Source of the DNA: Flaveria trinervia
Taxonomy: Eukaryota > Streptophyta > Magnoliopsida > Asterales > Asteraceae
Direction of reading: 5' to 3'
DNA length: 64,000 bases
Assembly: GCA_025506515.1 (NCBI GenBank)
Contig: CM046452.1
Location: 77,102,876 to 77,166,875, forward strand
Shown: positions 24,426 through 35,829 of the stretch, in pieces
How positions within the stretch are numbered: the stretch's first letter is position 1
Layout: every line of letters starts with the position of its first letter
The notes under the pieces: model-generated
Database searches by the model: none
The model's input: only the letters and a program-made list of their open reading frames with translations
Told to the model about the DNA's origin: nothing
Made by a program: the position numbers and the translations under genes

Positions 24426-27163
24426 TCACTGGCTTGGGTTTCCTCGAGGCATCACACAACATAAACTCAACCAGTTGACCATTTGAGGTTGAGGGAAGCT
24501 CAGATGTCTATTTGTTCTCATTTTCAGACGCTGAGGCGGATTTTTCTTTCCATAGGCCAGCTTTGTGTAAGGCCTGTTTGTGATAAACATACGACTGGCT
24601 GATGGGTTGAACTTTGGATTCACTATCCCTTTTAGGAGGCGTCACTGAGTTCCTCTTAAAAGATCTAATTTTAGATGTAGGAAGTTCAACTTTCCTCCTC
24701 GGTGTATGATAATAAGGACAATTAGACGTAATGTGACCGTACTCTCCACAATTATAGCAAGCTCTGCTTTCAACTTTATGGTTTATTTGTTTTTGTGGAG
24801 ATGTAGGTGTCATACGGATGACCTTATGTTGTTTAGATTGAGACACTTCTTTGTTAGGTGTATGGTCGGGTTTTACAAACTTAATTGCGTTACCTGGTTT
24901 TACATCTTTTATTTCTTGTTTACCTGGACTTTGACATGATGCTTGTGATTGATTATGTTTAATAGTCTTTTTGGGTTCTGATTTGACTTTGTTTGAACCT
25001 GACTTTAAATTAACCTTTTCAAACTCTTTTTCCAGGTTAACACAAGGCATCTTTCCTTTTGCCTTTGAAGTGGACTCCTTTTGTTTAGTGCCAGATTCAA
25101 TTGATTTACTTGTGGAATCCGGGTCACTAACAAGAAGAGTGGACACCACATGATCCTTGATGGGGTTATTATTAATTGGTTTACTTTTGGTGTTCATCAA
25201 GGTCTCAGGTGGTGACGGAACCACTTTGTATCCCAATCCCTCCCTGTTGTTTCTCTCTCTCACTAAGTGTTGGACAATATGAGATGAGCTTGTCCAACTA
25301 TGTAGTTTTTGTTTTAAGGAGTTGACTTCTAATTCTAAAACTGCTTTCTGCTTCTTAGTGTCCTCTAGGGAGTTAAGATAGTACCTAATGTCATTAGCTT
25401 GGTTAAAAGCGACTACTTTTATTTCCCTAAGTTGTTTGTTCAAAAGGTCTATCTTTTCCTTGTAACTGTGCTCATCTTGTTTTAAAACTCTATTAGCTTT
25501 AGTGCATAGTTCCAAATCCTTCACTAAGCTATCGTTATGATCTAATAACCTAGCAAATTTTAAATCTATGTTTCTCTAAATTTATTACAATCAGAACAAG
25601 CATGATTATTAAACAACTGGTCAGTAGTACTTACCTGAGATGTTAAAGAGGAATCAGCCATGTGTGCAGAATCTGTTGTCTCTGGTTTTGGTGATTCCGA
25701 TGTTGATGTAGATTTTTCTTCTTCAGGCAGGTGGTTGACCACAGGTGTAGTGTCTTTAGAATTGGACATCGCGAGCTCTACTGCTATGTCTCCCTCACTG
25801 GAGGAATCGTCATCTATGTCCTCCACACTAGCTATGTTGGACTCTCCCGGTGAGACGAACCGAAAGCTCCAGTCCTGTCCTTCATCATCGTTAGCAGTCA
25901 AGGCTTTAGGGTCCTTGCTTGATGAAGTAGAACTACTAGATGTGGCTTTTTCCTGACAATTAAAGGACGAGAAAGGATTGCCATTACCAGTCTTCTTTGG
26001 CTTCACACACTCCCATTTGAAGGCCCCTTCTCACCACAGTTGAAACAGGTTACCTTTGACTTGTCGAAGCCAAAGGTCGTGTCCTTGGTTGCCACCAAGT
26101 TCTGTCCGGTCTTCTTGACAAACTTTTTAGCTCGTCGGACAGCACTTGCCAAGGCCCACATTATATTCATCCGTTCCAACTCCATCTCATCCACCTGTTC
26201 ATAATCCTCATCTGCCAGGTGGCAATTTCCTATCTTTCCAGCAATTAGTCCATCATAGGAGTGGACTACAGCAACTAAGAGGTCCATGTGTTCTCTGGCC
26301 ACCTCAATAGTCACGTTACTGAAGTTATCGGTTTTCAATTTTGCTACATTGGCTTCTGATATAATATATTGGGTACGAGACGACCCTGACGTTTCGGACC
26401 CTGAAGTAAATGCTTGTGCTGGACTTGCTGAGCTTGAGATGTAGGCAGTCTGCAGTGGTGCTCCAAATGTCTTGGCCTAAGGAGTCGCGTTGTAAAGCGC
26501 TAGATTCTGATCATAGTTGGCCTTTTGGGCTCTATACTTCATCCTAAGCTCCTCCTCTCTCAATTTCAGAATGAAGTCATTTATATCTAATTTCGAGAGC
26601 ATCCCATTCTGTCTGAGATTTGAAACGAAGGAAGCCCATTTCTCTGGTAATCCATCTGCAAAGTTGGATACCTTATCCTCCATCGACGTAGTTACTCCAT
26701 GAGTGTGCATCTCACTCATCAAGTGGTAGAATCTATCGATCACGTCGTCCAGGCTTTCCTTCCCCATTGAAGAGAAGTTGTCAAACTCCTTCTTCAAAGC
26801 TTTGGCCTTAATTGCCTTGAGTGAGGCATTTCTGTCATACCTCTTCTCCAACGCATCCCATAATTTCTTTACTTGAGTATACTCCAAGTACTGATGGAAG
26901 ATATCCTTCGTAATAGACTGGGTAAGCAAAGCATAGACTTTCTTCTCAGTGTTGTGTTTCACCTTTTGTGCATCAGACATGCCACTTAACGTAAGTTTGA
27001 CACCGTTAGCTCCTACTGGCATGCTGTACCCCGACTCTATAACCTCCCACAAATTTGTATCTACTCCATTTAAGTATATTTTGAAACGTTGCTTCCATTG
27101 TGAGTAGTCGTCTAACGTGATAAGCTTTGGGAGTTTATTATGAATTCCCACTTCGTTCTCCAA
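24426..27163 (-). pseudogene. gag of the Sire element with coiled coil and two zinc knuckles
   Basis: The start MENEVGIHNKLPKL at 27163 opens a copia UBN2-type Gag (26477-27163). The next frame (26003-26338) continues it to a zinc knuckle CFNCGEKG, where a frameshift at about 26025 destroys the His/Cys half. A Ser/Thr/Asp-rich spacer (25566-26006) follows, then a Lys/Glu-rich coiled coil (about 25320-25524) and a second, intact knuckle CYNCGEYGHITSNC (about 24717-24760). The long gag with an internal coiled coil is a Sirevirus feature. Stops or frameshifts at about 26470, 26025 and 25560 break the frame. Confidence 0.88.
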
Positions 27164-27255
27164 TAGCAGTAGATTCTGAATATGAGTGTCTCTACTTGCT
27201 GTGTATGCTAAAAACTGGTCCTCCGTTTCACTTAACTTTACAATTAAACAAACTG

Positions 27256-27495
27256 TTTATGTGTGCGAATGAAGGTATGTGATTGGGCTTATTCGGGCGA
27301 TTGAACTAGGCGAATGGTTCAATTGTGCGACTGAACTAATGCGGATGAGTCAGTCGGCCGAATGAACTAATGCGGTTGAACAGTCTGAATAGGGTTCTCA
27401 GTCGTACGAATGAGGGTACAAATGAGTCCAATTATGTGTTTGGGGAATGCGAATGAACTCAGTCGTGCGATTGAGCCAATCGTGCGACTGAACCT
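27256..27495. repeat. CG-word cluster in the 5' leader of the Sire element
   Basis: About twelve words of the CAGTCGTGCGACTGA family (TTGTGCGACTGAACT, CAGTCGTACGAATGA, AATCGTGCGACTGAA) lie between the primer-binding site and gag. They are the same words as in the LTR U3. Confidence 0.8.
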
Positions 27496-27703
27496 GCTGA
27501 AGTTTGAAAATTCATAGGTTAAACGTGTTTTGGCTGCAAAACTCGAATTTTCACAAACCCTAATTGCCGTATGCCGGAAAAACTAAACTCTATGGCCAGG
27601 AAACGTTTAAGACACCGTTTGACACAAAAATCTTGCGTTTTTAGTGAAAAAACACAATTTTTGTATAAAAAACGATTGAATCAACACGTAATCAAGAGCC
27701 AAA

Positions 27704-27715
27704 GCTCTGGTACCA
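27704..27715 (-). promoter_or_regulatory. Primer-binding site of the Sire element
   Basis: Minus strand TGGTACCAGAGC, two bases after the LTR end. It matches the 3' end of initiator tRNA-Met with one change from the usual TGGTATCAGAGC. It marks 27718-29159 as the 5' LTR. Confidence 0.85.
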
Positions 27716-27717
27716 CT

Positions 27718-29159
27718 TGTTAGGGATCATGTACGGGACGATGTACTAACTGATTAACGTGTAAACCGAATCAAATAGTGCGGAATCCTATTTGATTGGA
27801 GATCCAATCAGTGAGAACGCACGTAGAAACAATTATGTAATAGAATCTAACGTTAAGAATCGATTAGGAATCGATCTACTGTGATCTATGAACTTGAAGT
27901 ATGATCTTAGATGTCTCTGGACGGCTAGGGTACGTCTGGAGTGGGAGTGTGTTCAATGCTTACGTTTTTTCACGAATTAGGTAGTATTTATAGGTTAGGG
28001 TTACTCATTCGGGCGACTGAACCATTTGCATGGTTCATTCGTACACTTGAGCCATGCGGTTGATCCATTCGCACGACTGAGTGTTCAGTCGTGTGACTGA
28101 GTCAGTCGCATAAAGTTGTTCAGGCGTATGTAGAGGTGTACAAACCGATTTGGGGGCCCAAACCGGTTCGGGTCCCAAACCGAAACCGGTTTGGTCAAAC
28201 GCGGTCAAAACTGGTTTGGCCCCAAACTGGTTCGGGTTCAAACTGGTTTCAATTCCATAAAACCCAAACCTATCAAACCGGTTTGGGTCGATTTGGAACC
28301 GGTTCGGGCCAAACCGTTTTTTTAATTTGGATTTTTGTTATATTCAAATAAAATTTTAAACTTTTAATTAAAACATAAACATTTATAACATTTATATAAT
28401 TTAAACAATTTATAACATTTATATAATTTAAACAATTTATATAATTTAAACAATTTATAACATTTTATAACATATATAAAACATTTATATTATTTAAACA
28501 ATTTATAACATTTATAAACATTTAAATATTTAAACAATTTAAAACATTTAAACAATTTAAAACATTTATAAACATATATATATATATATATATATATATA
28601 AACAATTAAAAACCGGTTTGAAGGACCGGTTTGAAGGACCGGTTTGGAAATCGGTTTGGAACCGGGTTGTAACCGGTTTGAAAACTGGTTTAGTTTGAAA
28701 CCGGTTTGAAAATTGGAAAGGGGAAACCGCTTAAGAACCGGCGGTTCGGGGCCGGTTTGGGCCTCAAACCGGTTCCAGTTTTTTTGGCCGAACCGGTTCC
28801 CGAACCGGTTTTTATGAACATCTCTAGGCGTATGGACTATTTAGGCGCATAGACACTCAGTCGCATGGCCATTCGGACGCATGACCACTATTGGGGCGCA
28901 TGGTCCAGTCAGACGCATGAGAACTTCACTTAACCAAGTTTGAATGTATTCATTATTATAACATTATGTATATCAATTCAAACAATCACAAACCTATATA
29001 ATCAATTCGATATGCGTTACACAACTCATTAATGAAATATTAAACATTATAATCACAACCAAACATGTACATTTCATTAAGTACCCAAACATTACATAAG
29101 CATAAGACATTAAAGACATATTACATTAAGTTCAGAAACTAGGGACACATGTACCTACA
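27718..29159 (-). repeat. 5' LTR of the Sire element, carrying a MITE
   Basis: 1442 bp. Subtracting the 696-bp MITE and its 8-bp duplication leaves 738 bp, matching the 737-bp 3' LTR. TATAAATA stands at plus 27985-27992 (minus strand) and the CG words at 28006-28130 and 28827-28925. The LTRs differ by scattered substitutions and small indels. Confidence 0.92.
28131..28826. mobile_element. hAT-type MITE in the Sire 5' LTR (duplication GGCGTATG)
   Basis: The ends are inverted: TAGAGGTGTACAAACC against the reverse of GAACATCTCTA. GGCGTATG occurs on both sides (28123-28130 and 28827-28834) and only once in the other LTR. The arms are packed with AACCGGTTT words in both orientations and the centre is an AT-rich stretch of TTTATAACATTTATATAA type ending in a TA run. 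An 8-bp duplication and a TAGAG terminus fit a non-autonomous hAT element. No transposase is encoded. Confidence 0.9.
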
Positions 29160-31834
29160 TAAAGTATACTAAAGTTTGTACATTGCTAGCATGCAAAGCC
29201 AATAATTAAATCAAAGTGTCCACTAGCGTAATCTTAGCATAAAAAATGATCAAGACCGTAATATTGATAACTTAACATAGACCCATCATAATAGGGAGAA
29301 TGTGCTAGTCCTATAGTGCTATACATTTTAAGAGAGGTTTAGATTGCTTGCAAGATAATGTATTCTAGAATGTATTAACAAATAGTATAACAAGTAAGCA
29401 TGTTTGTATGAATTGAGTTTTAGAATGATTTTGATTGAATGAATAATTGAGTGTATTTAATAATTTGATACATGTTGTAACCTAAATAATGTTAAAACAA
29501 AACGGGTGAAGTACGACTCATAGTTTGACGATTAGAATCCACAACAATAATGAATGTGTTTAAAGGATTGAGTCACTAAAGTCACCGTAAAAGGTAAAAA
29601 AATGTGTGTAAGTTTAGGATTCAAAGTCTGAGATTTTAGCAATTGAAATGTATACGAAAATTACAAATATGAGAGTACATAAAAGTATATACTACCATGT
29701 ATTGTGTGTGTTCTTTATGAGTATTCGTCACTCACTAGAAGTCCAAAATAAGGAATCATAAGATTAGTATAATGTCTACCTTAACACATAACATTCAACC
29801 ATGGTTCGATTGATGTTACAGTTTGATTTTGACTAAGTATTACGTAGATATAAGTATAAGTTATGCAATAGAGGTAAGGTAATCCACAAACCTCAAGTGT
29901 TATATTCATATAAGTCATGTATTAGAGGTGGGGATATCCAAAAACCTCAAGATTGTCAACGTTAAACAAAATCTCCACATAAGGGTGATTCAGATGGTCA
30001 TGAATACATAAATAAAAGTACTAAAGTAAACTAACTAGTTGGACTAAGTGTTCAAGTGGGGTATGGTGAATAGATTAGTTGTAGAACCAAGGTTCAACAT
30101 AATCATTTCATACCATAACACAAGTCTTTCAACAATGGTTGAAGGCTCGGTTTGGTTTCATTCACTTCTTGATTTGTAAACCACTTAGTGTTTTGTAAAG
30201 ATGAAAGAATAGAGAGTAAAAGCCTCAAAATTTTTGGAATATAACTTCAACACAAGCCTTATAACATTAAAGTTATTGGTGACTTAGTTTAGTATGTAAA
30301 AGTCTTAAAAACAAGACAAGAAAACATGTATGAAAGAATAAAATATAACGTCTGCCCATTTTGGAAAATAGAAACCAAAACCCAAATCCGTTTGGGACAA
30401 TTTTGCAAAATCAAATACATTAGTTAGTAATTTAATATATTTTACTCCTTCAAAAACAATAATAATACTATTATTCAACTTCCATTTATTAAATCAATTC
30501 ATGGTAATGTCATGATTTATAGAATAAAAATTTATAAATTCATGAAGTTTATTTGTCATTTATGAGTTTATATTATAAAACTAAAATAAAAGATTATAAT
30601 ACAAAAACCATTATTTTTACAAATATGTAAGGTCTATAAAAGGTTATTAATGTTTATAAGATTTTAAATATTCAATTAAAATAAATAATCAAATTACAAG
30701 TTCTTATTAGATTTATAAGTCTACAAAGATTTAATAAAAAAGAAGTTGTTAAATTAAAATTAGAGTTTTAATAATTTTTAAGTTAAATTGTAATTATTCT
30801 TTTATTTATTTAAATTGTTTAATTTTATATTTATATCAAATTTCAATCATAACTCCCCTTTAAAAGAATTATAACTTACCATTAACACCATTCATAACCT
30901 ACTCCTAACCTCAACTATAAAAGCAAGCCTTAGGCATCACTTTTCATTTGCTCATTCTCTAAAAATCTCACTCTCATATCTTTATTTCATCCATTGGTTA
31001 TGATCAATTTGAAAAAAATTATTTTACAAAAAATTTCAAGAATTCTTAATACTAAGGTAATCTTTTATTGCTGTTATATTATACATTTCAATCATCCTAA
31101 CATCCAATTGTTCTCATGACTTTATGTTCTTATTATTATTTTTTCTTCTACCAAATCTCTTTTTATTTTAATTATTATCATTTGATCATTAACATTTTAA
31201 TAATCACTAACCTTATAACAATTACTAGCATTCCTAAATCAAGCTAACGACACATTAACATAAACAAAGAATGTCGTTTGCATATGGATAGCTATGTCGC
31301 CGCATTCGGTTATTCCCCAAGATTATTTTTCTAAATGATGGCTATGACAAAGTCTTGGAATATTTTTATAACTCAAATGAAGATTAATATACCATATATT
31401 GACATAATAAATTGTTCTAACTCGTTTCATGCTTTAACGATTTTAAAAGTGCACATAAGTGCCTTACTACAATTCTAGTAGAATATAATCTTACTTCAAC
31501 CGACCATAACTTGATTATAACAAACTAAATTTGAGTAAACTCAGACTCCAATGTTAAGTTCATTGAAATACTGTTTCAACAACCGTTTATACGTCTTCAA
31601 ACTCATCGCACGACTCAACAATAGTCTCATAAGATAAGTGCATATTTCAGCACCTTCTATCTTGTGCTGCTTGTTTGAACTATTTACGGATCTTTTCAAC
31701 ACATATCAAACATTCTGTCCAGAATCTAAAATTGGTACAATAATCATTTATCAATCTACCTTTTGCTTATTGGCATTCTTAGGCGTCCTAACTTCTTGTA
31801 ATGAATTCCAAACTCAATTTATTGTTTCTTTTTA

Positions 31835-33712
31835 TGTAACACCCGAATATTTACTATTTTGAAGCCGGTGGCGAAAGAAAAGAAAATAAAATCCAAAAGT
31901 CGAGGGACCAAACTCGCCAATGAAGAAAAGTTGGAAAATGTGGTGATATATGTAGGGAGAGGGCAGCCCACTCTCCCCACACCCACATTTCAGTTTCATA
32001 AAGAGAAGAATAGAGAAAGAAGAGAAAAAGAGGAAAAGTGCCGGTTCGGGTCGGTTCGGGTCGCCAAAATTGTCGTGAAGCAAGCCGAATCGAAGCTCTT
32101 GTCGTTGTGCTCGTTTAGGTGAGTTCTAGGACCCCTCTTTTACATGTTTTTGAATGATTTTGGGGCTGGAACACATCTGAAAACCCTTTTTTGCGTTTTT
32201 GGGTGAAAACCCGTATGTATGTGTGTATGTATGCGTAGGACCCGTTTGGGGCTTGATTTCTTGCTTGGTTGTGCTTGAATAAGGTTATGGTATGCATCCC
32301 TAAGGTTTAGGATGGTCGATTTAGGCTCAAAATGGGTTTAGATGAGTTTGGAGGCCGAAAACCCTCGGCTGCAGTCGGTTGAACTGCATTCTGCATCAGT
32401 TAGGGCTAGGCGACCGACTGGAGTCCGAATGGAGGCCATACGGCTGATTAGGGTGCGATTTGGGTTCATTCGCACGATTGAAGGGCCAGTCGCATTGGGG
32501 TCATGCGACTGAAGGTCCATTCGCACGACTGAAGGTCCAGTCGCATAGGTGTTCATCCGCATTGTTCATTCGCACGACTGGATGTTCATTCGCATAGGTG
32601 TTCATCCGTATTAGTTCATTTGCATGATGTTCAGTCGCATGGAGGCAATGCGACTGAAGGGTGTCCATACGCCCGAATAGGGTTGTTGAACTCGAGGAAG
32701 GTGTAGATTGACTTCTGACTTTTGGGGGAAAGTGCAGATGTAAGTTTTGACGTAAAGGTTCCCATAAGAGTTTTTTTTTGATGACGATCGAGGTCTTAGA
32801 AAGCATGTTGGGCATGATGAGGGTGATGATGTTGTATGTTATGTATGTATGATGTTGCCCTGTATAATATGATGTTGATGCATGTTTATGTTCCTTGGTA
32901 TGATGTGTAATATCTTTCCTATGGCTTTACTTATTATGATGAATGAACGAAGTATTATTTAACGTAAATTGAAAGATAAAGAAAGAGGAACATGATGAAT
33001 GAATGCATGTATTAATGAACGAATGAAACGTCTTGCACACATCGGATACCGGGTCCTTCTTGGTGATTGACCCTGAATGTAGAACCTCTACCGCTCACCC
33101 CTAGTACTATGGCATACGTTTAGCTGTTCATTTGTTGACTTCGGCCCCCAGTAGCTAAGACTGATGGTTACTCCTAGTACCGTGGCATACGTTTAGCTGT
33201 TCATTTGTTGACTTCGGCCCGGTAGCTACGACTAACCGGGTGTAGCACATGGTATTGGTATGGATGATGTCCGGTGCGCAAGTAAGGTAATGAAAGAACG
33301 AATGAACGAATGAAGAAGATAATAATGATATCATCTATGTGTACGTACGATGTGTGATCATGTAAAAGTAACGAACGGTTTTATATGAAAGTAAAGTATG
33401 TTTTATTTATAAAACTAGAACTCACTTAGCAACGCTGACTTTGATGTGTTTCGAGTTGGCAGGTAATGATTGCTGAGGATGGCACGGGCGACTACTCAGC
33501 TCTTTTGGGATGGCATTCTTTTGATAAATGTTTTTGCATTGTAATGCGAACAAACTATTTTTGTAATGAATGTTATTAGTTTGCAAAAGCATTTACATGG
33601 AAATGAAAGTTTGTTTTAGTTTTTCGCTGCGATTTATTAAATACAAATGTAATTATATGTTTTATGTGCGATGAGAACCCAGCTGTAAGCGTCCCGGGAA
33701 TGGGGCCTTACA
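31835..33712 (+). repeat. 5' LTR of the gypsy element
   Basis: Contains a CG-word cluster at 32466-32676 (CATTCGCACGACTGAAGG, CAGTCGCATAGGTG and variants), a duplicated GTGGCATACGTTTAGCTGTT block (about 33110 and 33183), and the landmark ACTCACTTAGCAACGCTGAC at 33421, which also occurs in the solo LTRs. Confidence 0.95.
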
Positions 33713-33715
33713 AGT

Positions 33716-33728
33716 TGGTATCAGAGCC
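33716..33728 (+). promoter_or_regulatory. Primer-binding site of the gypsy element
   Basis: TGGTATCAGAGCC three bases after the 5' LTR. Complementary to the 3' end of initiator tRNA-Met. Confidence 0.93.
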
Positions 33729-34057
33729 AGGTTTAAGTGAAATGGGTAAATTTTCAAAATAAACCTAATCTTAAACTGAGAATGGGACGGAAAGGGAATG
33801 GGATGCCAATCTGAGTAGCTGCGTGCCATCAGGTATTTTTGTAAAGTTAACCGGTTTTATGTGCGCATGGTATGTGTTATGTGTTATATGTAGATTTAAA
33901 TACTGATGTAGTCAGGACATGTAATACTTGGGGTATGAAGAGTAAAGTAAGTGGCTAATCACAACTGGCCACTGTAATTAGGGACTTACTATACTTGACA
34001 TAAACTGAGTTGTTTCCTTGAATGACTGTGTTGGTGTTTGAATCTTTCAGTGTGCGT

Positions 34058-35340
34058 ATGATGGCCGGAGGTAGATCTTCGAAAGCTTCTAGGGGTGGAG
34101 GTCACGGTGCTGAACCACGACCTAAGAGAGGGAGACCCAGAGTTGAGAGGGTGGTTCATGAAGAACCAGAGACTCCCTATCCGGAGGGTGGCGACGAAAG
34201 CGACAATCTGAGAGCCTCAGTAAAAGAGGATGTTGTAGAAGAAGTCCATCAGGTCATGCAGACAATCTTACCGTCTGTGGTGACTGAAGTTATTAAGGCT
34301 GTACGAGAAGGGGAAAGAAAAGAAAGAAACAGATCCACTGGAGAACGGGAACAACCAGAGCCGGAAACGGTTCTGTCTGATGATGAAGCGGAAGAAGAAG
34401 AGCCTGTGCCAGAGGTAGTGCGAGGATGTAACTACGGGTCATTTATGAGATGCAAGCCCCCTACTTTTGATGGAAACGGCACCGCTGCAGCCGCTCACCG
34501 GTGGGTGAGGGAAATGGAAGCTGTTCTCGATATCAGCGAGTGCCGAGAGGACCAAAAGGTGAAGTTTGCTACCCACTCTTTTGTGGATTCAGCTCTGTGC
34601 TGGTGGGACAACATTGTCCAAGCTGAGGGTAGTAGGGCCATTGGGAAAATGAAATGGCCTGAGCTGAGAAGGTTGGTGATTGAGGAATTTTGTCCTCATC
34701 GGGAAATGGATAAGTTGGAAAGAGAGTTTTTACAGTTGGAGGCTGGAACCATGACACACCAGCAGTATACCACCAAGTTTAATGAAATGGCACGCTTGTG
34801 CCTGATCAGGTGACGCCTCTGTCTCGGAAAATCAAGAGGTATATTCAGGGGTTACCGGTGGATGTTCGCCGGCATATGATCGTCGCCGGCCAAGCTGTTT
34901 AGGTCGGCGGTTGATTTGGCAGGGAGACTGTATGACGAGCGGGAGGTGGTGGTGACTGAAGCGAGTAGGAAGGGTGGTGGTGATCGGAACTGGAACGGGA
35001 AACGGTTCGGTCGGGGTGATGCCCCGATGGGTAACAAAAAGGCACAGGTGGATGAACGCCGTGGTGTCACATCAAGTGCGGGGTCGAAAAGGTGTGGCAA
35101 GTGTGGAAGGGAGCACAGCGGGGAATGTTGGTTTGGGTCAACTTGTGCTTCAAGTGTGGGAAGACAGGGCATATGGCGAAGGATTGCCTGTCGGGCAAAT
35201 GTTTTAACTGTGGGGAAACTGGTCATATGAGCAGAGATTGTAAGACGAGGACTGAGGGTTCAGGGGTGAAGAAGACGGGAAGTGATGGACCGAGGGCGAG
35301 CGCCAGAGCGTTCACCGTGACACAGGAGGAGGCTAGGACG
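34058..35340 (+). pseudogene. gag of the complete gypsy element
   Basis: Starts MMAGGRSSKASRGGG; the upstream Met at 34022 is less likely. A basic N-terminus, a Glu-rich linker and the capsid core (KPPTFDGNG, AHRWVREMEAVL, CWWDNI) run to 34800. There one missing base shifts the frame. The capsid end (TTKFNEMARL) is followed in other frames by a basic linker and two CCHC knuckles, CFKCGKTGHMAKDC and CFNCGETGHMSRDC (35146-35241). A second frame change sits just before the knuckles, near 35145. Gag packages the element RNA in particles. Confidence 0.88.
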
Positions 35341-35351
35341 GACCCTGACGT

Positions 35352-35735
35352 GTGTCCGGTACGTTTCTAGTGAACCAGACTTTAGCTTCTGTGTTATTTG
35401 ATTCTGGTGCTAGTAGGAGTTTTATTTCTGCTGCTTTCTGTGCTAAGTCTGTTAGTAGTAGACGTGTTGATGCGCCCTTTGATGTAGAAACCGCCATAGG
35501 TAAGTCTACCAGGATTTCTGAGATGATAGAGAATTGTGATGTGGAACTTGAGGGTCATAAGTTTCCTGTTAGACCGTTCGTGATGACCTTGGGTGGTTTT
35601 GATTTGGTTCTTGGGATGGATTGGTTGGCGGACTTCGAGGCGAACATTGTGTGTCGCAAGAAAATGGTTCGGTTGACACGCCTAACGGAAGTTCGGTAAC
35701 GGTTTATGGTGATCGGGTTACTACATCCCGAAGGT
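35352..35735 (+). pseudogene. Protease domain of the complete gypsy element
   Basis: LFDSGASRSFIS (catalytic Asp) at about residues 15-26 and DLVLGMDWLADF at about residues 83-94 define a retropepsin. The frame is lost at about 35677 where a GG pair elsewhere in the family is a single G, giving an early stop at 35697. Confidence 0.88.
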
Positions 35736-35829
35736 GATCTCAATGGCGGTGGCGGGAAAGTGTATGAGGCGTGGATGTAGTGCTTACTTGGCCTATGTAA
35801 AAGATGTGGACACACCACACCACAACTAG

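Larger units (their letters stand above)
11659..29159 (-). mobile_element. Sire-type Ty1/copia element with a third ORF, interrupted by two insertions
   Basis: The two LTRs (11659-12395 and 27718-29159) share their ends, TGTTA(T/G)GGATCATGTACGG and GGGACACATGTACCTACA, and are flanked by TAAAG (11654-11658 and 29160-29164). Between them on the minus strand lie a tRNA-Met primer site, gag with two zinc knuckles and a coiled coil, protease, GAG-pre-integrase, integrase, RT and RNase H, then about 2.5 kb of spacer, a third ORF and a polypurine tract. The order integrase-RT places it in copia. The long coiled-coil gag and the extra 3' ORF point to the Sirevirus (Sire/Maximus) lineage. Without LTR C and the MITE it is about 14.0 kb. 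All ORFs carry breaks. Confidence 0.92.

Noticed and set aside
28035..28351. Short ORFs on both strands around the MITE
   Set aside because: They span LTR words and AACCGGTTT repeats; composition explains them.
31638..31862. 74-residue ORF with hydrophobic character
   Set aside because: Lies across LTR B and the gypsy LTR junction; no start context or homology, so chance.
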